A stretch of DNA of 64,000 nucleotides, from positions 3,968,001 to 4,032,000 of the forward strand of contig NC_057769.1 in assembly GCF_010389155.1 (NCBI RefSeq). Reading direction: 5' to 3'. The position numbers and the translations under genes were made by a program. Every line of letters begins with the position of its first letter. The first letter of the stretch is position 1. Below, piece after piece: positions 24,660-36,100 of the stretch. Origin of the DNA: Erigeron canadensis (taxonomy: Eukaryota > Streptophyta > Magnoliopsida > Asterales > Asteraceae). The notes beneath the pieces are model-generated. The model saw only the letters and a program-made list of their open reading frames with translations. It made no database searches and was not told the origin of the DNA.

Positions 24660-24950
24660 TCTTTTCTTTTTTCCCTATTCTTTTTTCTGAATAACAGTGG
24701 TGATTGGACTCAGCGTCATATCTTTTTATCATCCAGTAGAGATAGCAGACGTCACCAGCACAGTCAATCCGAGGGCACGACTGGCGGTGAAAGTCCCACT
24801 ACCGTTCTGGAGAAAACCAGCTACATGCTAGAGAAAACCCCCATGCCCCACCTCTTTGGCAAGGACTTCCCAATATGCCTTTCAAAAGTTTCGAACCCGT
24901 GACCAACATTTGGCTGAAAGACATAAAGGGTTTGAATGTCAAGTTGGGCT
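24660..24950 (-). mobile_element. SINE-like element (degenerate)
   Basis: On the minus strand the right end reads GGTAGCCCAACTTG (A-box-like), followed by CACGGGTTCGAAACT (B-box-like) about 55 bases later. The left end is T-rich on the plus strand, that is, an A-rich tail on the minus strand. No target-site duplication was found. The plus-strand open frame across it is accidental. Confidence 0.4.
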
Positions 24951-25359
24951 ACCAATAGAGAGGTTTATGTCAAGACTAATATTTCCAACCAAGTGATGAA
25001 CTTTTAAAAAAGAGACTTATGACAACAAAGTCAATGTTTGTATGTATTCTTTATTTATTAATATTTTGTAGCAACAAAATTACAAATATACCCTTAAAAA
25101 GTTTACATTGTACAAAAATTGAAGTCGGACTCCATCCATTGTTATATTTCATAAATTTTACAAAGTTATTATAGAATAAAATCTAAACTTAATACTAATG
25201 TGTTACCTATGATGAATTCTAACTAGACAATTTAAAGTATTTAGGATACATTGTATTTCTTTATTTCGATTGATAAAGATCATAATTTCATTTTATTTAT
25301 TTTTTTGTGCGAAAGGGGCAAGGGGGGAGGGGGGTCGAACTCGAAAAATGAAATGTAAT

Positions 25360-25790
25360 GGATTGATTGGAAGGCAAGAGTCTAGGGTAAAAAAGTAGGT
25401 GGAGGTTTTGGTACTCTGGAGGCTCAAAATTTAGCATTGATATGTACACATGGATATGACATGTGGTTCAAAACTTGGATGCCGTGATGTTTAAAATCAT
25501 CCATGTGATTCATGGTTCTGAGTTTGCGTTCCTATGTAAAACAAATGGTAATAATATATGGACAAATATATGTTCCTCATTATCTGAGGGACACTCGATT
25601 GCTAGCTCTTTAAGATGTTATTAAAGATCAGTTGGGAGTGAAGATAAGACAAGATTCTGGAATAATCATTGGCTTAATGGTGACAATCTTGCAACTAGGT
25701 TTAGAAGGTTGTATGCTTTGACACCATCTAAAAAACGTGTCATGTGTGATATTTTTTATGATATGACATGAAAATCCGAATGACATTTGT
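25360..25790 (+). mobile_element. LINE reverse-transcriptase C-terminal relic
   Basis: Broken translation fragments read GGGFGTLEAQNLA, then RFWNNHWLNGDNLATRFRRL-like segments and LTPSKKR, the pattern around the zinc-binding end of plant LINE reverse transcriptases. Stops and frameshifts are frequent, and no 5' part is present. Confidence 0.5.
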
Positions 25791-25984
25791 GATGACATGG
25801 ATAAGCAATAACTTTTGGCATTGAATAATTTATTGAATCAATAAGACTTAATGAACAACATAATAAATTTTTGTAAAATTATCAAGGTCAAAAACACAAA
25901 TGTTAATAAAGTGAAATTAAAAATTTGAATTCGTTAATTATTACTAATTCGTTAACTATTACTTAAGAAAATCATATTTTGATA

Positions 25985-26045
25985 TATATAAATATAAAAA
26001 AATACTTACTCGCGTATTACGCGGGACAATAATCTAGTATTATTA
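25985..26045. mobile_element. back-to-back Helitron 3' ends
   Basis: A plus-strand end (CGCGTATTACGCGGGACAAT followed by AATCTAG, ending at 26037) lies 8 bases from the minus-strand CTAG end of the next element (26046-26049). The plus-strand 5' end was not located. Confidence 0.55.
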
Positions 26046-27178
26046 CTAGATTTTAGGCCCGTATCAAATATACGGGCTTATAACTTTATCTATATTAGAT
26101 GTTAGTTTATAATAATTTAAAATTTAGTTTACAATTTTTAGTAATAAAAAAATGATCTATATTAAAAAACTTTGAGTTTTTTAGACTCGTGTCAAATACA
26201 CGGGTTTTACAACATTATCAATATAAGAATTAATATATGGAAAATAAAACTTATACGTTAAATATAAAAATATACTTAAAAAGGAATCGAGATATTCAAA
26301 TGTAAATACTGAATGCTAAATCATATCAAGGTAGGATGGTGTAGCAGGAATCGAGATTTTAGTTTATGGGTTTTCAATGATTTCGTGTGCTGTGATTTTA
26401 TTTGTAGGATTCATTTTTATATAAAAAGAATATGTATCCTAAATATAACTTGATTTTAATTATTAATAACAACAATGATTATCTTAATTATAGTTTGATT
26501 ACAATTACTAATAACAATACAACTACAATTAGTTTGATTACAATTAATAATATAAAATAAAATATTGATATAAATATTAATTCGTATCAATCTAAATGTT
26601 ATAACTTCTCTAACTTTTAGCTATATAATTGTTATTAGATAAACATTATATAATAAAGGTATTAGTTATTTTTATATTGAGTTAAAATTTAAATTGGTGA
26701 TGAAAAAATAAAAAGTGTAAATTAATTTATACATGTATTAATTTAATTAATTTTGAGAAATTAAAGACTATGATTGGTCAATTGTTGAAGTAGTTTTCTT
26801 TTAGTATTTTTTGTAGATTGTAGATTTAGCCCCGTGTCAAATATACATAACATTTTTATAATTATTATTAGTATAAAGAATAATAACCTGTTTTTGTTTC
26901 CTTGATATTAAGTAGATAATTTTGAATTTGAAAGTCTTTATGTTGTTATCAATAATTTAAGATTGAGTTCGTATATCTTGTTTCAACTAAAGTCGATGTT
27001 TATTTAATAAGATAGGCTTTATTTACATATTTATAGTTATCTAGATTATTATTTATAATTAAATATAAAATAATAATGTAATCTATTTATGACATCATCA
27101 AAATTCAATTAAGAGAAATCGAGAATTATGATTGGTTAATAAGTTGTTAGGTCAGTTGTCTTTTAGTATATATAAAGA
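26046..27178 (-). mobile_element. non-autonomous Helitron, same family as 11.6-12.7 kb
   Basis: On the minus strand it starts TCTTTATATATACTAAAAGAC after A (27178-27177) and ends with the hairpin AGCCCGTATATTTGATACGGGC, then CTAAAATCTAG, then T. It is 1,133 bp long. An internal second hairpin end (26172-26205, CCCGTGTATTTGACACGAG) suggests nesting or end duplication. There is no Rep/helicase coding. Confidence 0.8.
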
Positions 27179-28020
27179 TAAAGATTATACATGTATAAAT
27201 CTCCTATATATAGTGATTCATAAAGACCTAACTTTTTAAGCAAGTTATTAAACTTTTTCGAACGTACGTATTTAAAAATTAAAATTTAAATGTTAATTTG
27301 CTATAAGTACTTTTGGATTAGTTATGTTAATTTTTTAGATAAGCCCACAAAGCTACAGAGGGAACACGACCCAACTTATCGCTAACCCTCTAATCAGAAA
27401 GACACTAGCTTGATGATGACAGAAAGTTTTCTAAGACGTCTACAAAAACCGAAGATAACTACGACTCGTATATTATTGTCTATATATATGTAGCTTAATT
27501 TGACAAATTTAATTACTCGACCACCTGAAACAATATTTTCTCAGTTACATATCAATTAGTGGCGCATGTGTTTGATTTGAACTAATTATGTGCATGTCCC
27601 AATCTTCTTTAGATTTGACAATTAATATCTGCCAAACAAGTTTATTTGTTTTCATGTGTTATGGGGGTAAAACTTTTAAATAAAGTTCAATGTCAGATAT
27701 TAAAGAAAAAGAAAAAAAAAAAAGATAAATAGTTCCATCCCTCGGCGCTAGAAAGTTGATCGAGTCCACTCTAAAGATCTTGAATAGTAAGTTATTTCAA
27801 TCTAATTAAAGATCGATCTTGTATATAGAAACACTTTGCACAACAGCATAAGGAACAGAAAACTACTATTTGCAATCTGAACCTTGAAGCACTTTTGTAA
27901 GAAACTACAACAAATTAAGAAACAAAAACTAAAGCATTAGAATGTCAAGTTCATCATATCTTAGTTTAGCTATAAGTTTGAATTGTGGAATGCATGTCTT
28001 TAAATTTCACTCTTGTGTAG
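27179..28020. other. displaced upstream segment of HP30-like copy 1 and intergenic DNA
   Basis: 27222-27310 matches 31010-31078, the sequence upstream of copy 2 (shared word CATAAAGACCTAACTTTTTA). This marks the continuation of the duplicated unit beyond the 5 kb insertion. No other gene is seen. Confidence 0.55.
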
Positions 28021-28023
28021 CCT

Positions 28024-30911
28024 TCCAATCTTCTAAATTCTTCATCGCATGCCCCCTAATTAGTGCACAAAAACAAAGCGTAAAAGATCAGTTCAACAAG
28101 TAAGATAGGTTTTAAAAGGAAAAATTAAGATTCAAACCTTTTATATGACTGATCCGAGACTTTCTCCTCTTCCTCTACATAGGTTTGAGTATTGGCAGGT
28201 TTGTGTTGACCCCAATTGCTGTTCTCTATCTTTTTAAAAAAAAGAAGAAAAAATAATTACCATTATGATTACATCAAAGTATATTACTCTAAACATGTTA
28301 GCGTACCTCCAAATATAACTAATTATGACCAAATGTATATATATAGTGGAAACTAATTAAGGTTTTGAATATTGTACGTTGACAACTTGGTAAGTTGACC
28401 AAATCATGTAAGATGGTAACGTGGCAACCTATATGAGTTGTCACATGATTTTTGATTTAAACCACCAATCTCTTTTTCAACCACCGACATAACAAGTTAT
28501 ATCCCCAAAATTCACCGACCTTTTCTTTTGTCAGAAATTCACTTTAATCACGAGTTTCTGAAAAATCATTTTGTTTAAAAGTCATATTAATTTTAATATA
28601 ATTGTTGGTATTTGTTATCTTTTATTTTTAAATTACTAATTTTGGCTCAGTTTGCTGCCTCCTTATCAATATTTATATCTATAGTAATTAAGATTTTGAA
28701 ATGATTATATTACTCTGTCACCGCTGCACATCGCGTCGGCATCCGTCTAGTATATTCAAAATTCAATATCATAGAAAACTCATATTTAATACGGAGTAAA
28801 ATACATAACACCAAAATTTGAATCTAAAATCTCAAGGTCTCAATTCCCCCAAATACCAATTCATATATTGATGTTGGTGAATATTATCTATATAACTAAT
28901 ATATCACTATAAAGGTATATACAAAACTTAACTGAGGTTAAAAATGCTAAACCAAAGTTTTATTTTAAATTTTGAAAAGTTAGATACATTTTATAAAAGG
29001 GTAGATTGATGAAATCTCTTTGATCCCATGTACCAAATTAGTATACATAACCCAACAATGATAATGTCGAGGTAATTCAACCAATTAAAAAAATTAACAA
29101 ACCAATTTATATATCCAATTAAGAAAATGTAAAAGAAAAACTAACATGATTACCTTAAACGCTCCAACATGAGTGAGTGAATAATATAGCAGATGGCAAC
29201 ATCACACTTTTCACACCCCAAACCTTTTTCCATATGACACCGCAACTGAGTCGTGCCAATATACTATAATGAAATATTCAAAAACTTTTATTAGTATGTG
29301 AATATAAGTTTTGTATACCTATTAATTAATTCAGCAAAGATTAAAATGTGTGTAGCTAATATTAAATTATTGGGATAAGTCTCCTGAAATGTAATAAATT
29401 TTAGATAAATTCTATAGTGTGAAATAACTAAAGTTGTATTCATTGAATGTAATAATATTTAAATTATGTGTATTGTATATAAGAATGCATATGTTACAAA
29501 ATATCCGGATGAAAAATTCAAAGAAGTGGAGGCAAATGGGTTGTAAACAGACGTCCATGCTTTTAGGAGTGAGTTATACACCTAGCTTACGACATGATAC
29601 GACCCTATCATAGGATGAGTTCGTATCACATTCCTAATTCAAAGCATGAGATACCAACTACTAGAGGTGCAGGATGACTAATTCCAAAAGCCATATTCTA
29701 TGGAGGAAGCTACTGCACGTTTTTGTTTTGTATTTAAATAGGATTTGTGTAGCCTCTAAAAAGTAGGGATCGATTTCAATTAGATGAGTTAAGTTAAAAG
29801 AATCATGACCCTTAGATAAAAATTAAGATTAAGATTCAAAGAAGATTATTGAATCTTAGCCCTTGATTTTAATCAAAGGGTCAAGATTTATCTAACTTGA
29901 CTAGTCAAGTTGGAGAACTTGAGGAAATCCTCATCCAAAAAGTAGTCTTTAAAGAAAAAGAACTCTACAGTGACTTTATAAAAAAACAACAGCAAAGTTT
30001 CAATTCTTTCTGTTATTTTCGTTCTTTGGGTTAACATATATAAGAGTCTCATATATCTAATACACAATCACAAATTCATAACAGATCAAAAACCCAATTG
30101 AAATTCTGCATTTCATCTAGCTTCCTTCTCGTTCTTAAATAAATAAATAGGATAGAAATCCCATTAGTAGTAATCTGCATCCCTCCCCACTATATATCTC
30201 CATCTGGACCATCTCTCTGTTTCTTTGTAGCAGCTAGCTAGAGCTTAATAAATAAATCCCAATCCCAGCCAACAAAACATATATATGGATGGTCAAATAA
30301 AAATAACATATATAAGTATATAACTACTACTATACTATATATAGAGATTATAGCCATAAACTTACGATGCCGTGATATCCTTTTTGCCTGTCAATCCTTC
30401 CATGACAGTATATATGGACGCCGGAACAGCCCCAAGAGGAGCAAATTTACGAGCCACTATCCAGGGCACTTTTAGAGGACAACTAGTGAACTGTTTATAC
30501 AATAGAAAAATGCAAAAAACATATCATTCAATGTGCGCGCAAATACTACAAGCAAGAACTTAACACATTCGGATTTTTCCAAATGGTCCAAACACAAGAT
30601 AAAGGCATTACTCTTTAATTGATCAGAAGGAAAAAAAAAAAAAAAAAACAAACAAAAATAAAAACATTAGCAGGGTAAAACTAGTTAACAACCTCTTTGT
30701 GCCTGTTCAACCAAAACCCGACAACCAGACCAGCACCGGCATAGTTGATGCCTTCTGTGGTGGCGTGAACAGCTGCCTTGACAGGTAAAGACTGTTTGGA
30801 GGTCCATTTATCTAAGAAATTTGTATATTCTCTCCATTTAGTCACTAATTCTGTGATTGGGTTCTGGTTACCCGTCACTATAACTCCTTCTAATTCCTTT
30901 TCTTTTTCCAT
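28024..30911 (-). pseudogene. HP30/Tim17-like (PRAT family) gene, copy 2, truncated or frame-disrupted
   Basis: Second copy of the HP30-like gene. Exon 1 is 30911-30693 (73 codons) and includes KWTSKQSLPVKAAVHATTEG, very close to the HP30 WLAKQSLPVEAAV region. Exon 2 is 30490-30366 (WIVARKFAPLGAVPASIYTVM, then GKKDITA). Exon 3 is 29263-29154. All have GT/AG borders and agreeing phases. In exon 3 the frame runs to a TAA at the exon edge (29157-29155), giving about 150 residues. One extra base relative to copy 1 there would otherwise keep the frame open to HVGAFK. Two further exon-like pieces follow: about 28228-28140 (ENSNWGQHKPANTQTYVEEE...) and about 28054-28010, ending NLEDWKATQE and a stop. 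They read cleanly in the pre-shift frame, so the gene was probably five exons. It may make a shortened Tim17-domain protein without the SAM-like tail. If functional it would lie in the chloroplast inner envelope. Confidence 0.55.
29300..30365. other. intron 2 of HP30-like copy 2
   Basis: About 1.1 kb between exons 2 and 3, non-coding, with a pyrimidine-rich stretch near 30180-30230. No transposon ends were recognised. Confidence 0.4.
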
Positions 30912-31468
30912 GTATAAATTATGAATTGAATGAATGATAGAGTAAGTTTTTGTACGTGTTGGTTAATTGCCAGGATATATATTGACGACATATATAAATT
31001 CCTACATAAAGACCTAACTTTTTAAGCAAGTTATTAAACTTTCGAACATACTCAATTGTTAATTTGCTATAAGGGGTGTTTGCTATAAATGTTGTTTGTT
31101 TTGGTCTCTGAAAAAGAAAAATTCATTACCTATTGAATCAGGTTCACTTTAAATATTGATTTTTCATTCAACCCACCACCCTAATTTTTCTCCCATTCCA
31201 TGCGTGAATCAAATGTGAAAGTCATATATACCCACGTCCCCACATGAGTCCTAAATAATTGGTAACCAACTAGTCTCTCATTGCTTAAAAGAAAAAAATA
31301 ACGGCAATTTTTTTTTTAATGTTACATATTATATTATATGGATATTTTGGTCAATCTCTTATTAATTCCATTCCATTCCATTTTATGATGACCACCAAAC
31401 ATGACAAATAATAATAATGGCTCATTCAATTACGATATTCATTCACGTTCATTCCATTCTGTCGTTAT
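30912..31468. other. upstream region of HP30-like copy 2
   Basis: The first 170 bp match the upstream region of copy 1. From about 31075 (GGGGTGTTTGC) to 31460 the sequence resembles a decayed MITE cut by the copia insertion. No gene is seen. Confidence 0.35.
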
Positions 31469-32384
31469 TGTTGGGTCTTTTGGGTTTTATCAAAGTCATA
31501 TTTTCCTTATAAACATGAAAAACGCAGCGGAAGAAATGAACCTTTCATTATGTTATATGTAGTTAAAATCAAATTTTAACATATAAAAGAAAACCCCAAA
31601 CAATAAGGATCCATGTATATGAATGTCATACAATCAAAATAACAACCATAGGGTGTTTAGAAGACTACCTTCTTCCAAGCTTATGAGAAGGTTGATATGA
31701 AGAAGATGATGTTCCTAGAAAGGCCAAGTCTTCAAGATAGAAGTACCTCAAGCTTGCATACCCCAAGTCTCCAACAAACACCCAAATATGCTAGGATTTA
31801 GACTTAAAAAAACTTTCTCCTTTTGCCTTGTTTGTGCCAAAATCAAGAGAAGAAAAAGAGAGAGTTTTTGCACTTGAGAGTTGAGAGAACACTATAGCAA
31901 ATGCATGTAACAATTGTGTGTTTCCAATGTAGCTAGTGGGTTATGTAAAACAAGCAAATGCATGTGCATTTTTGGGTGGGGTTGGCTGGCCACAAGGTGA
32001 GACCACATGGGTCTCACCAACTCAAAATCCACTTGCATTTTCCTTTTATACAATATATATAAATGTATTATAACATGTTATATACCTTATGTAACATATT
32101 ATGTATTATACATAACACACATAAGTGTTTATTTGGCAAAATAAACACATTCACATATTTCTCAAAATAAATTATCCATATAATTTACTTATATTTCTCA
32201 AGTGCATTTATTTAGAAACCCATTTCCTAAATGCTTCAAGTATTGATATTTATTTAAAGATCATATCATATAAATACATATCATAAGTGTTTGTCTAACT
32301 TGTTATTGGGTATGACCTGACTTGGATCATCACATACTAGCCACGTCAATTTAATATGTGTCTTGGGCATCCGAAATTCCAACA
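31469..32384 (-). repeat. 3' LTR of the copia element (full length)
   Basis: Full 916 bp LTR with TG...CA ends, adjoining the polypurine tract at 32385-32400. Confidence 0.9.
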
Positions 32385-32400
32385 ATCTCCCACTTGCACA

Positions 32401-33174
32401 AGATTCATAGAATATTGACGCAAATAGCAAATACCGCCTAACAACGGTTTGCTACCCCTAATACGTGTGACGTAGTGCCATTCAATAACATCATCCCCTT
32501 CAAGTCTCTACTTGAAATGATTTAGGTGAATCGATCATTTTTCCTTTTGTCACAGATGTCATGTTAAATCCTAGAGACATAGAGTGATCATTCTCTATTG
32601 ATTTAACTTTGTAACAGGCCTTAGACATCTAACTCTCAACGAATAAGAGGGACAAATCCCATTTCGACTACATACGTCTTTCACAATCACCTTATATCAT
32701 ACCTGAGCTTAGCCTTATGTACTGCCATGTTTCAGAACAGCGAAGAACCAAGTCAAAGTGTAATATTCAGTGAATATCAAGACCCAATATGTATCTCAGG
32801 TCTGAGGACACAATGATATTCGCCTTTTAAATCAAGATTACTTATGATCAATCACAAAGATTCCATGTAGTAATGCTTGAGTGCAGGTCAGTCCAATATT
32901 TGTATCCCACAAATATCTATGAACCTTGGCAGCAACACATTGCTCTATATTGAAAACCTTTTGAACATCTACCAATCCAAGTTCATAACAGTCTTACATT
33001 CATATTTGTTCCCACAAATATGATCGACTACGGACATTTAGAATAACTAATTTATTCATGGATTTAAACATGCAAAAAAAATGGAACATAACACACTTTA
33101 AATGCATAATACCAATATTCATATAAAAGTGTTAACAAATACAAACGTTCCGATATCCAAATACATAAAATAGA
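32401..33174. other. copia 3' untranslated internal region
   Basis: About 0.8 kb between the polyprotein stop codon and the polypurine tract. No additional open frame, such as an env-like one, is visible. Confidence 0.5.
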
Positions 33175-36100
33175 TCAAATCCAATCACTAGAATATCGAA
33201 GTCCCATGGCACAAGTATGACTTTCATGGAGCTTCGTGAGTGGGTCCGCAATATTTTGATCGGTGTGAACTTTGCGAATACATATCTTTCCCTTTTCAAC
33301 TTCATCCCTTATGTAGTTGAATCTCCGCTCAATGTGTCTAGTCTTTTGATGCGCACGAGGTTCTTTGATTTGAGCAATTGCGCCCTCGTTATCACAAAGG
33401 ATTTCTAGGGGTTCTTGAATGGAAGGAACAACCCCTAGATCGGCAATGAATTTCTTCAACCATGCAGCCTCTTGTGCTGCCAAAGAGGCGGCGATGTATT
33501 CTGACTCTGTAGTGGACAATGCAACCACATCTTGCTTCGAGCTTTTCCAAGAAACAGCTCCTCCATTTAGAATGAAGATGTACCCCGATTGTGATCGAGA
33601 ATCATCTCGATCAGTTTGGAAACTCGCATCCGTGTAACCCTTTACAACGAGCTCCTCCTCACCAGATCCATATATTAAGAACATATCTTTAGTATTTCTA
33701 AGATATTTCAATATATTCTTGACAGCCATCCAATGACTATCTCCTGGATTTTGCTGGTATCTACTTGTCATGCTCAAAGCGCATGACACGTCCGGTCTCG
33801 TGCATATCATAGCATACATGATGGATCCTATAGCAGATGCATATGGGATTCCATTCATTTTCTCTTGCTCAACTTTTGAGCTAGGAGATTGAGAAGTGCT
33901 CAATATAGTTCCTCTTTGGATAGGTACTAAACCTTTCTTAGAGTTTTCCATCTTGAACCTTTTCAAGATTTTATCTATGTATGCACTTTGATTCAAACCT
34001 ATTAAGCGCCTTGATCTATCCCTATAGATCCTTATTCCCAAAATATAGGCGGCTTCACCAAGATCCTTAATGGAAAAGCAACTTCCAAGCCAGGCTTTTA
34101 CACCTTCCAAGGTTGGAATATCATTTCCAAATAGAAGAATGTCATCGACATATAATACTAGAAAGGTAATGATGCTCCCACTGGCCTTCTTATACACACA
34201 AGCTTCATCAGCGTTTTTGATGAAGCCAAATTTCTTGACTTCTTCATCAAAACGACGATTCCAGCTTCTTGATGCTTGTTTCAATCCATAGATTGATTTC
34301 TTTAACTTGCATACTTTATTAGGATGTTTAGGATCGACAAAACCTTCAGGCTGATCCATATAGACATCTTCCTCAAGATATCCATTTAGAAAAGCGGTTT
34401 TGACATCCATTTGCCATATCTCATAGTCATAATGAGCGGCTATGGCAAATAATATCCTAATAGACTTTAGCATTGCCACGGGCGAAAAAGTTTCATCATA
34501 GTCGACCCCTCGAGTTTGAGTGAAACCTTTTGCTACAAGTCTAGCTTTATAAGTAAGCAAGTTTCCATGCATATCGTGTTTCAATTTGAACACCCATTTA
34601 CTTCCAACTACTTTGGAATTTGGTGGTTCATTAACTAATTCCCAAACTTGGTTATCATACATGGATTGCATCTCAGCGTTCATGGCTTCTAACCATTTGT
34701 CCGAATCCGATTTGGACATTGCATCATGGTAGGTGGTAGGTTCATCAGAAACCATCATATAGCATTCATCCATAAGAAATCCATATCTTTCAGGTGGATA
34801 AGAAGCTCTACCAGATCTGCGAACGTTTTGTGTGCCTTGATCAACTCCTTGATCATCTTCAACATATTTTTGTTGAAAGCTAGTGTCACCCAAGTGTGTA
34901 TCTGTCAGTGGTTCTTGATCTTCTTCAAGTTCCACTGTTCTAGAACTAGTTCCTTCCATAAGGAATTTAGTCTCCAAGAACTCAGCCTTTCGAGCAACAA
35001 ATACATTTTGCTCATTAGGATCGTAGAAATAATATCCCAAATCATCTTTAGGATATCCTACAAAGATACATTTAGTGGATCGGGGCTCTAATTTGCTTGA
35101 GGTATCATGTCTTACATAAGCCTCACAACCCCATACTTTTAAATATGACAAAGATGGAACTCTTCCATGCCATATTTCAAAAGGTGTTCTCTCCACTTTC
35201 TTGGTTGGAGCCATATTTAAAATTCGGGCAGCAGAGATTATGGCATAACCCCAAAATGACAGAGGTAGTGAGCTTTTGCTCATCATAGAACGAACCATAT
35301 CTAATAGGGTTCGATTCCTCCTTTCAGACACACCATTATGTTGTGGTGTTCCAGGGGGAGTTAGTTGTGAGATTATCCCACAACTTCTAAGATGATATTG
35401 AAAAGCATCACTTAGGTATTCACCTCCTCTATCAGAACGAAGAATTTTTATTGTCTTGCTGAGTTGGTTTTCTACTTCATTCTTGAAAATTTTGAACACT
35501 TCAAAAGCTTCACTCTTGTGTTTTAATAAGTACACATAACCGTAACGACTATAGTCATCGGTGAATGTAATGAAGTATCTTTCACCATTCCTAGTCATTG
35601 GCTTAAAAGGACCACATACATCCGAATGTATGATACCTAATAAATCTTTTGCCCTTTCATTAGTGCCATTGAAAGGTGCCTTAGTCATCTTGCCTTGTAA
35701 ACAAGATTCACATACATCAAATGAATCATTTGATTTTGTTTTCAAAAGACCATTCTTTTGAAGTGTTAGTACGCGATTCTTATTTATATGGCCAAGACGA
35801 CAATGCCAAATATAGGTTTCACTTAAATCTAATTTAAGTTTCTTGGTGGTAGCTTGGTACATTGAGTTGTCATATGTTGTGCTTTCATGAACCAATTCAT
35901 AAATACCATTTCTAGGCATGGCTTTAAAATAAAATACATCATTCATAGAAATATGGATATCATTGTTAACAAATTTAAAATCATATCCAATATATCTTAA
36001 ACGGGAAACTGAAATAATGTTCCTAGTTAAACTAGGTGCATACAAAACATTGTTCAATACAATTTCCAAACCATTTGGTAGTTTCAAAAGATAGTCTCCT

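Noticed and set aside
24579..24902. 107-codon plus-strand open frame
   Set aside because: It starts in AT-rich DNA and runs through the SINE-like element; the amino-acid pattern changes abruptly at the repeat border.
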